A stretch of DNA of 64,000 nt, taken from contig JAHWDD010000003.1 of the NCBI GenBank assembly GCA_023897205.1, positions 437,665 to 501,664 of the forward strand, in the 5' to 3' direction. Source of the stretch: Exophiala sp. HKRS030 (taxonomy: Eukaryota; Ascomycota; Eurotiomycetes; Chaetothyriales; Herpotrichiellaceae). The notes below the pieces were generated by a model that was given only the letters and a program-made list of their open reading frames with translations, was not told the origin of the DNA and ran no database searches. A program made the position numbers and the translations under genes. The first letter of the stretch is position 1. Each line of letters opens with the position of its first letter. This document shows positions 21,101 through 30,596 of this stretch, piece by piece.

Positions 21101-24055
21101 GGAGAAGACATCAGCGGTGGAATTTGGTCTGCAACCGCGAGTGGCGCCAGAATGGAACTTCTGTACGAGCAAGAGACACAATGGTCCGGAGTCGATCCGC
21201 GAGAAGTTGTTATTGATGATCGGACCTCCACTTCGCTGAGCAATTTCACAAACATCTTCGACTTGATGCAATGGCGTGTAGCCAGACAGGCAGATGAACT
21301 CGCATACTGCACCATAGATGGTCGTGGGAAGGAGGGTAAGGGCCTCACATGGAAGAAATTAGATCAGCGAGTGGCTGCTGTCGCGTTGTACCTACGGAAC
21401 AAGCTCAAGATCAAGCCGAGCGACCATGTCATCTTGATGTACACTCACTCGGAAGACTACGTCTTCGCCATCTATGCTTGCATGGTTCTCGGTGCCATTG
21501 CAATTCCAATTGCGCCCTTGGATGCGAATCGACTGTCCGAAGATGCCCCTGCATATCTGCACATTGTCGCTGACATGGGTGTCAAAGCCGTTCTTTGTAA
21601 CACGGAGGTGGACCATCTCTTCAAGCAGAAACTCGTATCGCAGCATCTCAAGCAATCCGCCCAGTATCTCAAAACACATATTCCGAATGTTTACAACACT
21701 ACCAAACCGTCGAAGCAATCGCACGGATGCAGGGAGCTCGGCCTTACGATGAATCGATCCTGGGTGTCGCCTTCTAATCCAGTCCTGATCTGGACCTATT
21801 GGACCCCTGACCAACGCCGCGTCTCTGTACAATTAGGACATGACACAATTCTTGGTATGTGTAAGGTCCAAAAGGAAACTTGCCAAATGACAAGCTCCAA
21901 ACCCGTGTTAGCTTGCGTCAGGAGTACGATTGGCATTGGATTTCTACATACGGTGACTTTGGGTGTCTACAATGGAAGCACCACGTATTTGATGTCACCT
22001 TTGGACTTTGCGCAGAATCCTGGGGCACTCTTCCTGGCCTTGTCCAGATACAAGGTAAAGGACTCTTATGCTACGACCCAAATGTTGGATTTTGCTATGG
22101 GCAATGTTGTCGGCAAAGGCTTTTCGCTGCATGAACTGAAGAATCTAATGATCATTGCTGAAAATCGGCCACGCCTGGATCTATTCTCCAAAGCAAGAGT
22201 GCATTTCGCACAAACGGGGCTGGAAAGAACTGCCATCAACACAATATATGCCCATCACCTCAACCCCATGATCGCCTCCCGCAGTTATATGTCGATAGAG
22301 CCGATCGAGCTCTGGTTGGATATTCGCGCCCTCAGAAGAGGCTTGATATACCCGGTCGATCCAGATACAGACCCTACTGCGCTATGTGTCCAAGACTCAG
22401 GCATGGTGCCTGTTGCCACACGCATAGCCATTGTCAACCCTGAAACTTGCCAGCTCTGCCACGTTGGCGAGTTTGGTGAAATTTGGATACAATCCGAAGC
22501 ATGTGCCAAGTCTTTCTACATGTCCAAACAACTCTTTGATGAAGAGAGGTTCAATGGGCGTATCATCGGAGGTGATGCCAATCAGACGTACGTCCGAACA
22601 GGTGATCTTGGTTTTCTTCACAACGTGACAAGGCCTATTGGGCCTGGAAACCAGCCAGTGGAAATGCAAATCTTGTTCGTGCTTGGAAGTATCGGAGAAA
22701 CGTTTGAGGTCAATGGTCTCAATCACTTCCCCATTGACATTGAAAACAGTATCGAGAGGTGTCACCGCAACATCACCCCTGGTGGTTGTGCAGTATTCCA
22801 AGCTGGCGGAATGGTTGTGGTCCTCGTCGAGGTCTTCCGCAAAGCCTATCTTGCATCCATCGTGCCAGTTATTGTGAACGCCGTTCTCCATGAACATCAG
22901 ATCGTGGTTGACATTGTTGCCTTTGTAGGGCAAGGCGACTTCCCGCGAAGCAGACTTTCCGAAAAGCAAAGAGGAAAGATTCTGGCCTCTTGGGTGACGC
23001 GCAAACTGAGAACCATTGCTCAATTCGGCATCCGAGATCCAGATGGACCAGACGGCCATTTCCAGATACCGGCCGAACGAAAATCTGCCAGCATCATGAC
23101 CAAGACTCCAAGTCAGGCTGGACAAGCTCGAGCCTCGGTCGCATCAGAGTCACAGAACAGCATCCAACAGGAGTCTGTCAGTAATGTCAGCCGCTCTAGT
23201 GGTGTTCCCGAGCTTCCGTTCTCGCTGCCACCTAACCACTATCAAATTGACCCGACCGGACTCTACGATGACGCGTCGACGCCAACCGAAAAGCAGGCGG
23301 GTGTATCTCTCACCGACAGGCCTTACACCCTCCCCGAGGGCGTGGTGGAAATGCCTACCTCGACCTTTGATGAAGACGACGATAGAATAAACCCTTACAT
23401 GACTGACGAAAAGTTCTTCGATCCCAACGCGGATCCTGACGACTTGGACCTTCAATTTGGGTACTCACGTTCGAGCTCGCACCTGGATGTCGGCCAGAGT
23501 GGTCCACCACGACTCTCTCTTGTCAATCCCGACGAGTACACGCCTAATGACAGTACGGAGAATACTCCCACGAGCTACACAGCCACCGCGACCCCGACTT
23601 CGGCGATACCTCGCTCCTCCAGCGCGTTACGCAATAACGGCGATGAACAAAGCCCCTACGAGGATCAGGGAAACCCATTTCGAAATTCCATTCCCGCTTC
23701 GGTGCCAAGTTTCGACTTTATCACATCGCCTGGACCCAAAAGCCCTGCTCGGGAACAAATGGCAAGTGCCTCGGCCGCGTTCAACCAAGCCAGAGGAGCA
23801 GCGTCCGGCCGTTCTCTCCTCCCCAGCCAACAGGCTCGGTACCCGCAACCCGATCCAATGAGAACACCACGACAGCCTGCTTACTATGGACAAGATCCAC
23901 CGCGAGAGACAGCGGCTCATACCGCTCCTTACGACAGGAAGCCGTCTGGAAATTCACTTCGGCCCGATGAGAGACAGAGTGTGGACCTGAGTAGCATCTC
24001 TGGGAGCATCAGAAGACGATACGACGGAAGCGCATATGATGATTACGACTATTGA
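18128..24055 (+). CDS. DIP2/Cps1-like protein: DMAP1-binding domain plus two AMP-binding domains
   Basis: A single open frame of 1975 residues from MAGVNPELEDALRK (an in-frame ATG 48 bases upstream is less likely because the DMAP1-binding segment starts here). Order: DMAP1-binding region (DEELEEGDITRKGYEKRR), about 200 disordered residues, first adenylate-forming domain (about 270-880), second (about 1020-1600), then a disordered Ser/Pro-rich tail of about 300 residues. The layout matches animal DIP2 and fungal Cps1 proteins. Canonical ATP-binding blocks are degraded: domain 1 has EFSTAPTGDLRGVVMSH and RTGLLG; domain 2 has WTYWTPDQRRV but keeps YVRTGDLGFL. The family is linked to lipid metabolism and, in plant-pathogenic fungi, virulence; the reaction here is not predictable from sequence. 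No introns. Confidence 0.9.
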   Translation: MAGVNPELEDALRKLDEELEEGDITRKGYEKRRTLILSQYISPAPAASQSRGLRVHSPDDSDHPASNDASRAASLAALTGRSVSGQSRNDTLTDSYPTMGRQTSLVKDEYMNDTRRSSTAQSHVQRFQEREAGPISHGSMSGSLFDHRNDTFRTASNDFSRTQTLLSQNYAFNPETQQTYGGTETRNSTMLDSQQGYFSDFAGQQRDDQQENYGGNVQRYSQSEVTSPTAQMAPPFLGAGELAGGAAIHQMPLEPREVPFAICDPHDTHIEMSVFDNIAAVLRHRAKTTSKQAAYWVLDQKGKEVVSITWEKLCSRAEKVAQVIRDKSSLYKGDRVALIYTENEIIEFAVALLGCFIAGVVAVPINDLKNYARLNVVLTSTQAHLALTTEANLKNFQRDITAAKQNWPRGVEWWKTNEFGSYHPKKKGEEPPLVVPDLAYIEFSTAPTGDLRGVVMSHKTIMHQMATLSAMITSATSNTRADTFNPALRDKQGHLITGSRHGEIILSYLDPRQSIGMILGVLLNIYGGHTVIYLDQRTIETPGLYAHLITKYKTTLLVSDYPGLKRAVYNYQADPMTTRNYKRGSEPNFGTVKLCMIDTLTVDAEFHELLADRWLKPLRNPRAREIVAPMLCLPEHGGMVISMRDWLGGEERMGCSLSHELDRDHEVEEKKEDETAANKTGFGSSLIGGGSSRPTTQQRSTEDLGEVLLDKEALKTNDIVVLAIGSEARAKASSYPNAVRCGAFGYPIPDATLSVVDPESGLLCTPNSIGEIWVDSPSLSGGFWALPKHTETIFHARPYCFKEGNPTPTAIDPEFLRTGLLGCVIEGKIYVLGLYEDRLRQRVEWVEHGLAVQEHRYFFVQHLILSIMKNVPKIHDCSAFDCFVNDEHLPIILLESPSASTAPISSGGPPRQLDIALLDSLAERTMEILYQEHHLRVYCVLITAPGILPRVTKNGRREIGNMLCRKEFDNGSLPCVHVKFGVERAVQNLPFGEDISGGIWSATASGARMELLYEQETQWSGVDPREVVIDDRTSTSLSNFTNIFDLMQWRVARQADELAYCTIDGRGKEGKGLTWKKLDQRVAAVALYLRNKLKIKPSDHVILMYTHSEDYVFAIYACMVLGAIAIPIAPLDANRLSEDAPAYLHIVADMGVKAVLCNTEVDHLFKQKLVSQHLKQSAQYLKTHIPNVYNTTKPSKQSHGCRELGLTMNRSWVSPSNPVLIWTYWTPDQRRVSVQLGHDTILGMCKVQKETCQMTSSKPVLACVRSTIGIGFLHTVTLGVYNGSTTYLMSPLDFAQNPGALFLALSRYKVKDSYATTQMLDFAMGNVVGKGFSLHELKNLMIIAENRPRLDLFSKARVHFAQTGLERTAINTIYAHHLNPMIASRSYMSIEPIELWLDIRALRRGLIYPVDPDTDPTALCVQDSGMVPVATRIAIVNPETCQLCHVGEFGEIWIQSEACAKSFYMSKQLFDEERFNGRIIGGDANQTYVRTGDLGFLHNVTRPIGPGNQPVEMQILFVLGSIGETFEVNGLNHFPIDIENSIERCHRNITPGGCAVFQAGGMVVVLVEVFRKAYLASIVPVIVNAVLHEHQIVVDIVAFVGQGDFPRSRLSEKQRGKILASWVTRKLRTIAQFGIRDPDGPDGHFQIPAERKSASIMTKTPSQAGQARASVASESQNSIQQESVSNVSRSSGVPELPFSLPPNHYQIDPTGLYDDASTPTEKQAGVSLTDRPYTLPEGVVEMPTSTFDEDDDRINPYMTDEKFFDPNADPDDLDLQFGYSRSSSHLDVGQSGPPRLSLVNPDEYTPNDSTENTPTSYTATATPTSAIPRSSSALRNNGDEQSPYEDQGNPFRNSIPASVPSFDFITSPGPKSPAREQMASASAAFNQARGAASGRSLLPSQQARYPQPDPMRTPRQPAYYGQDPPRETAAHTAPYDRKPSGNSLRPDERQSVDLSSISGSIRRRYDGSAYDDYDY

Positions 24056-25013
24056 AAAACGTTGCGAAGTCGTTGGTACTACTAGCATGAAATCATAGCG
24101 GAGGAGTATTTTTGTTGTACTGGAGACCATGCAAAAGGCTGTTGTAGCGTATGCTTGGTCTTGCTATATACGAGTTTGGAATTGTATACAAAATGTACGA
24201 GAGTAGGAATGAGAGTAATATGAAAATGGTGAAGACAGAGAGAGTTCCGAGATGAGTTCTGCTCTTTTTTCCACCTGTTCCTTGGTTTATATCGATTTGA
24301 TTGTACTTCATACTGAGGTTGCTGTGTGCTTCTTTGACGAGGCTGAATATTTGTCGGCGACAAGGCTGAGTGTCCTACTCCATACCTAGGTATCTATTGT
24401 AGGTACGAGTACTACGAGACAATAATAGGTACAATAGGGGAGTGTCTTTTAGTCTCCCCCGCGTTTGACGGTTCTGTTTTTGTTTTGTTTTTTGTCCCGC
24501 GGTTGTTGAAGAACCAGAGTTCATCATTGCCGCCGGGGATCTTCTTTGGTGAGTAAACTTGTATTAGAGACGGATGAACGAGCGGGGTTTTTCGGTTCTT
24601 CATCTCCAACTTGGACGAGTTCATTTTACGGGAGCAACTCTGTACTGTAAGTGATTTCACGCCCAGGCTTCGGTACAGCATCAGCCTAAACATAGCCATG
24701 GATGGGGGGAGAGGAGGACCGAATACATGTACATGATCCTGTCAACCGAACCAAACACTGAACGTAGTTTTTTTTTCAGTTTCTCTCTCCCCTCTCCTCC
24801 TCCTCCTCCTCCTCCTCCTCTCTCTTATGAAGACTTGAATCGTGGTGTGATTATTTACTGTACAGTACCTCGAAAAGAATCACCAGCATCATCATCCTCA
24901 TCGTCGTTGAAACTCACCACGTCGACTTCAACCCCCCGTACAAGACCAAACACATCGAGAAGGAACCACTCTTGTACGAGTCGAGTCTAGTCTGGTCTAA
25001 TACATCCACCACA
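24056..25013. other. intergenic: 3' flank and promoter of the alcohol dehydrogenase gene
   Basis: About 960 bases with no gene. It includes a T-run at about 24767, a CCT-repeat tract, and the palindrome-like CATACCTAGGTATC at about 24382. These are promoter-like or leader-like features only. Confidence 0.55.
24795..24820. repeat. TCC trinucleotide microsatellite
   Basis: Nearly nine tandem TCC units inside a longer C/T tract about 200 bases upstream of the alcohol dehydrogenase start. Pyrimidine tracts are common in fungal promoters and leaders; this one may vary in length. Confidence 0.85.
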
Positions 25014-26500
25014 ATGCCTCCAACTACAATGCGTGCGGTCGTCCTCAAGGGTGATTTCGAGGTAATGTCGAATCCTTTTCCCTTTTCCATCGCCTGGTGA
25101 CCAGGTCGGCTGTATTTCACTACATCTGTGGCAATCTGTAGTGAAAAGAAATACAGAAACGCATGACTTGATCTTTCACTACCCTCACTCACTCCCTCAC
25201 ACACTCAACATGTGTTGCTGATCTGAATCCATAGGTTGCCGTCGAAGATCGTCCATACCCAAAACTTCAGAAACCGACCGACGCCGTTCTCAAAGTCACG
25301 TCTACGGCTCTATGTGTGAGTCTATCCGAAACGCACATCCTTCTCCCTACGACAACCCTCGTGACCTCCGTCGCCACGCCATACACTTGCACTTCCACTC
25401 TTGGTACAACCGATTCTGACCAGGTCGACAGGGCTCCGACCTCCACTTCTACCGCGGCCACCTCAAATGCCCGCCGAACTTCATCTGTGGGCACGAGTTC
25501 GTCGGCACCGTCGTGGAAAAGGGCGACCAGGTCACCAACTTTGCGGTGGGTGACCACGTCGTCGTCCCCTTTTACACGGCGTGCCAGGAGTGTTATTATT
25601 GCGTCCGGGGCCAGGCGAGTCGGTGTTCCAAGGGTGAATTGTTCGGCAACAGCGTCCCGGCCAACGCCATCGACGGTGGTCAGGCAGAGTACGTCCGGGT
25701 ACCACTGGCCGACAGTACTCTGTTCAAGACCCCGAAAGGTACCTCCAATTCTTTTTTTTCTCCCCCCTTCTCGTTTGATCATTTTCTCCCACCGGAACAT
25801 GAAAACTCACCGGGGGTTAACAATGCGTTTGACAGGAATCCCCGAAGAGATGCTGGTGTTGATGGCCGACATTTTCCCCACCGGGTACTTTGCGGCGTCT
25901 CGCTTCCTCAAGAATTTGTCTCAACGAGACCGGGACGAATTCACCACCGTGGTGATCGGTTGTGGTCCCGTGGGCATCTGCGCCATCACGTGCGCCCTCA
26001 CCATGGTCAAGACCGTCTACGCCATCGATTCGGTTCCCGAGAGGCTCGAAGAAGCACGCAAGATCGGAGCCATCCCGATCAACCTCAACGACAATCCGGT
26101 GGACAAGATCAAAGCCGCCAGTGGAGGTCGAGGGGCCGACGTGGTCCTCGAGATCGTGGGTCACACCGACGCCTTCATGTTGGCCTTCGACTTGATCCGA
26201 CCTTGGGGCCAGATCAGTTCCGTCGGGGTCCACACCGAACAACTGCCCCTGAACGGTTTGCTGTGTTACGGCAAGAACGTCACCATGTCCTTCGGGAGGT
26301 GTCCGGTCCGCAGCATCTTCGAGGAAGCCTTGGAGGTTTTGGTCAAGGAACAGAAAAAGGTGGCCTTTTTGTGCGGCAAGACCATGTCACTGGAGGACGC
26401 CCCCCAGGCTTACAAGGACTTCGAGGCGAGAAAGGTCCACAAGATCGTCTTCAAAATGTCCGGGGACAAGGCCGGGGAGAGTATAGCCGACAAGGTATAA
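25014..26500 (+). CDS. zinc-dependent alcohol dehydrogenase (MDR superfamily)
   Basis: NAD(P)-dependent oxidation of an unidentified alcohol or reduction of an aldehyde. Four exons: 25014-25061, 25235-25315, 25432-25738, 25836-26500; 366 residues from MPPTTMRAVVLKG, or 361 from the second in-frame ATG at 25029. Catalytic zinc ligands are visible in TALCGSDLHFYRGH and ICGHEFVGTV. The structural zinc site is complete: CQECYYCVRGQASRC (Cx2Cx2Cx7C). The Rossmann nucleotide site is VVIGCGPVGICAI, followed by YAIDSVPERLEEA, suggesting NAD preference (acidic residue after the second strand). Introns of 173, 116 and 97 nt are longer than elsewhere in the window. Substrate unknown. Convergent with the next gene. 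Confidence 0.92.
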
Positions 26501-26768
26501 GGTTTTGGTGGTTTGGTCTTTTTTTTTGCTCGGGCTTTGGAAAAGAAAGCAAACAAAAGAGTAAAAGAAGAAGAAAAAAAAAGGAAAAACCGAAACCCAA
26601 CTGGCAACTCTACTTGTGGTTTAAAGGGTGCTTATCAAGATACAACAATGCCTTTTTACCTCGAAAATACCGAATCTTGAATTATACCATTCTCGTTTAT
26701 TGCATGCTTCAAATACAACTTGTGTTCTCGATCTTCGATAATGCCCCTGCATCCACAAACCTCAAACT

Positions 26769-27212
26769 TTACCATTGACGTCTACTGATTCTTTTGCATT
26801 CTGCCCATTTGGAAGTTTCATTGCCTTGCCTGCTGCTGCTGCTGCCGCCACCACCAGCAGCAGACCCAACAGCAGTTCCTGAAAAGAACAGAAGCACCTG
26901 CGTCACGGTCGTCAAGTCAACCCCGACATTGAGAGGATTCCCACTCTTGTCTTGCCTGGGGACACGCAGCGACCAGGTGCAAAAGGGACTCAATGCGATT
27001 GTCTTTGTTTCGGCGCCAGTCCCGACACTGTCCGCCAGGGTCCCTCCGGCCTCGTACTGCTCCCGTCCATCCGAGCCAAGTTTGTACTGGTATACACTCT
27101 GGACGGCGTTGTGAGTGAACCGGTGTTTCTTGCCGTCCCTGGCCACGATCGTGCTGTCACCGTGACAGGTGAGGGTGATGTAGATGTCTTCTTGCCCACC
27201 ACCACTCCCACT

Positions 27213-27247
<35 letters not shown>

Positions 27248-29759
27248 ACTTCAACCCGACCAGAGACGCGCGGAACGTCAGAGCCCTCACTTCTGACCAC
27301 CCTGCAAAGGCGTGGATGTCGAGTGGCACTTGGAAATCCAAGACTCCGGTGGTGGAGAATGTACCCTGCCAGTTGGGGGCCGCCAACGCCGTCACATCGA
27401 GCTTGGTGTCCGAGTACGGGGTTTCGTGTCCTGCGGAATTCTCAAAGTCGATGGCCGCGGCGAGGATGTCGGACTGGAGGACTTGGAACTCTGCCAAAGT
27501 GTTTCCACTCTGCAAGATCTTGTCGAAATCCTGCAGCGTGCGGTATTTGAATGCATTGATCTCGTAGAAGAGATAGTTTAGCATATTGTCCTTGAAGTTC
27601 TGGTAGAGGCTCAGCATGAAATTTCGATACGGCGCCGTCGTCGGATCCGCGAGGGATGCCTTGTCCGACTGCAGTTGGTCCAATTGTGCCTTGGTCTGGA
27701 GGATCTTGCCTTCGAACGACAGGATGAGCTCGTCCATCTTGGAGCACTCGACGATTTTGGCATTGCGCGTCGTGCACAGGTTGGCGTAGTGGTGGACCGC
27801 GATCTTGTAGTCGGCGGCCTCTGGCATGCTGGCGAACTCCTCAAGTTTGATGTCAAAGTCCTCGACGCTGGTGACGAGCTTGGCACCGTCGTCGTCGACG
27901 TGAGCCTGAACCTTCTTGAACAGGTCGGCACTGTCTGTAAAGTCACTGCTTATCTTGTCGATGGTCTGGCAGAGTTTGAGGTAATCTGTCGGCAGTTCAC
28001 CGGCGATGGAGATGACCTTGCTCGCCAACGCGGACGCAGACAGTTTTTCAAGTGAATCCATGACGGACGCCACATTCTCCGGGCAGGCGACTATGGTGGC
28101 TACCAAGCCTAGGATGTCTTTAAAGGCCAGACACTTGGCCTTCCGATTGACCGCATCCTTGAACTTTTCTTCCGCGTCCATCATAACCTGCTTCGCTTGA
28201 GCAATCTGGTTCCCAAGATCCAAACACTCGTCCCAAAGAGCCTTTCTTTGCTTGATGGTCGTGTCCCTGTTCTGTGTGTACGCATTGATCACATCTTGTG
28301 CCTGCTTGAAGGCGGCGTCGAAATCTTTGTATGTTTTGGTTTGGTCGGCCAGAAAGGTTGTGAAGTTCTGGAAGACGTCTTCGATGTGGCTCCCGAGAAT
28401 CAGCATGTTTGTTACTGAAGAGCAATATAGATTGAACGAGGCCAAGGGGACGAAATTGACGGCGTTGCCGAAATAGTCCAAGCCTCTCGAGAGTCTCCCG
28501 AGAAGCACGCGGCTTTCATCGTGCAGGCCTTGCCACTTGTCCGTTGTGCTGGGGGCTTTGGTAATACCGTATATCCAAGTGAGCATCTCTTTCGTCCTGG
28601 AATAATCACCGTCCAGGTATTTGACCTTGACCACCTGCAGAAGCAGCTGAAGGTAGCCGAAAAGGTGGTCGTCTGGCTGGAAGTACTTTGTGAGGTCGTT
28701 AATAGTGTCGAACCACAATTCTCCTCTTGAACCGAGAGAACCTGTTCGTTGTCGACCATCTTTTCCTGGCGGACCTTGCGGCCCATTATCGTAACGCCCG
28801 TCATCGATGTACTCACCTCCCGCCATTGGATAATGATGCCATTTGTACCTCCTTCCGCCGATGCCGCCAGGACCTCCAGGCCCTTTGAGACCGCCCTTTC
28901 CCGGATCACCAGGCATACCGCCTCTATGTCCCACATTTATAAGTACGCCAGAAACCCTCACATCAATGAGAGTGTTGCAGTGGAACATGCCCCCCGATCC
29001 ACCTCGGCCGGGGATCTATAAACTCGTCAGCATAATACCGATGGGTTTCACAACCGACCGGGCAATGGTGCTCAACACCACGATCCGGCTGATCTTTGCT
29101 TTCGAGGTCTTGGAATCACCTACGCCTGAGTCGCCCCCTTTGCCGCCTTCGCAACCAACGCCTCCGATCGTTCCTTCAGAATACCTTTTCTTGTGATTAC
29201 TAGAGAGGTCGTCGTCTCGGCCGGAAGGGCCTATACTAGAGGTCCGTAAGTCTCGTCCACCAATATAGTTGCACACTTACAGTCCCACCGCAGCATCGCC
29301 CCCATCCTGTCCTGCACGCCCTTTGCCGCCACTAACATTGAACGACATTGCTTTGGGGATTTCACCTACGACAATGGTGATATCGCCAGCATCTCCGCCA
29401 AAATCTTCTGGCTTTGCCGGGTCGCCATCTTGCCCGTTGGGATTGTTCCCATTCACTTTCGGGTCGTCGTTTGTTTTGTCCTTTCCTGCTGGAGCACCTA
29501 GGATACAGTCGACCCCTTTGGTGGAAATGCTTCCAGATCCTGGCGAGGATTGGAACAGCTGGCGGGCGTAGATGGTTAGGCTATGACCAGGAAACCATAG
29601 ATCACCTCTTGATGTATCAAAGGTGAGAGAATCGGCATATATGACATGGTCCTGTTTTGGGTCAATCAAGTCAGGAGTGAAGACGAGATCGCTAGCGACA
29701 ATGGTGCAAGTGGTGCCATCCGAACTGCGCTGATAAGTGAAGTCTTTAGTGATACTCAT
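26769..29759 (-). CDS. large protein with collagen-like Gly-rich segments, helical region and beta-rich C-terminus
   Basis: Three exons: 29759-29281, 29235-29124 (acceptor 29199 is an alternative), 29015-26769; about 945 residues. Exon joins are chosen because they keep a Gly-rich stretch in frame. Order: an N-terminal beta-like domain (TIVASDLVF, HVIYADSLTF, GHSLTIYARQL), Gly-rich linkers (GGKGRAGQDGGDA; later GMPGDPGKGGLKGPGG and GPQGPPGKDG, collagen-like Gly-x-y), a roughly 400-residue helical, coiled-coil-prone region, and a beta-rich C-terminal domain with DIYITLTCHGDSTIV and CTWSLRVPRQ before a Gly/Ser tail. No signal peptide. The C-terminal pattern recalls, faintly, the beta-sandwich near the end of Tc-complex A subunits; this is inference from memory and weak. 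Function unknown. Confidence 0.7.
27213..27249. repeat. GCC/GAC trinucleotide repeat in coding sequence
   Basis: About six GCC units followed by about six GAC units. On the minus strand they encode poly-Ser then poly-Ala in a loop of the C-terminal beta-rich domain of the collagen-like protein. Likely unstable in length and structurally disordered. Confidence 0.85.
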
Positions 29760-30596
29760 ATTTGAGAGGCCTCAAGAAAAGTAGTTGGGGAGGAGGATCC
29801 CAGGATGGTGATGGTGGCCATCATAGCTGGACAGCGCTGGTGATATAGACACATGGAATCTTCATCCATAGCAAAGGCCTTTTTCATGAATACTTCTGCG
29901 ATGTTGCAATTGCTGTGACCCAATATACAGTTAGAACATGTAGAAAAGGCTGGCTGAATGGAGGCCATGGTCAACGAATCAGCTCCGCACAGTCATCCAG
30001 ACGACAGATTCAGCTTTTCGCGAAGTTGGTAACTGTTCGGGCCCTCGTCAATTAGGGCTGCGGCTAGTCGCATATTCTTTCAGCTGGAGCGTACGAGAAG
30101 ATGTGGCGCTTTCGACGGTGCTCGCGGGGATTGGGAAATCATGTTGTCGTTTGGCTATTTCTAATTAGGAAGGAGTTCTTCCTTGGCAACTACAGTGGGC
30201 CTTCTTCTTGTAGTTGTCGCAGTCGAGAATGACGGCGAAGAAGTGAGAATGTCTCAAAGGGTGGTTTGAGTGACCTTGAACTTGCCCAGCCAGGTATTCC
30301 AAGTACTTGGAGTCATTCGTGGCATCTCTTCCAGGTACGAATACATTTATTCAAAGAGGTAGATCTGCAAACGTCTGAAACAATCAAATACCATACTATT
30401 CAATGGACTTCATATCGTACAGAAACCTGAATGATACGAGAAGTTCAAAGGGCAACTCAGGTCCCTCACGACTGGTATCGCTAATTACCCACCAACGCCT
30501 TGCTAATGTTACAGTTTGCCATGCTATTCAATAGTTCAGATAAATCCAAAGGGCCACTTTCCAGGGGCGGAGGTGTTTCATAATCCCATCATAAAA
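29760..30596. other. intergenic: promoter of the collagen-like gene and 3' flank of the Clr5 gene
   Basis: 837 bases. A minus-strand frame at 29974-29756 contains several Met and Cys residues and overlaps the collagen-like start in another frame; I see no support for it as a gene. No repeats or RNA genes recognised. Confidence 0.5.

Noticed and set aside
25513..26778. 421-codon alternate plus frame over the alcohol dehydrogenase
   Set aside because: Shadow frame; the spliced frame carries both zinc sites and the Rossmann motif.
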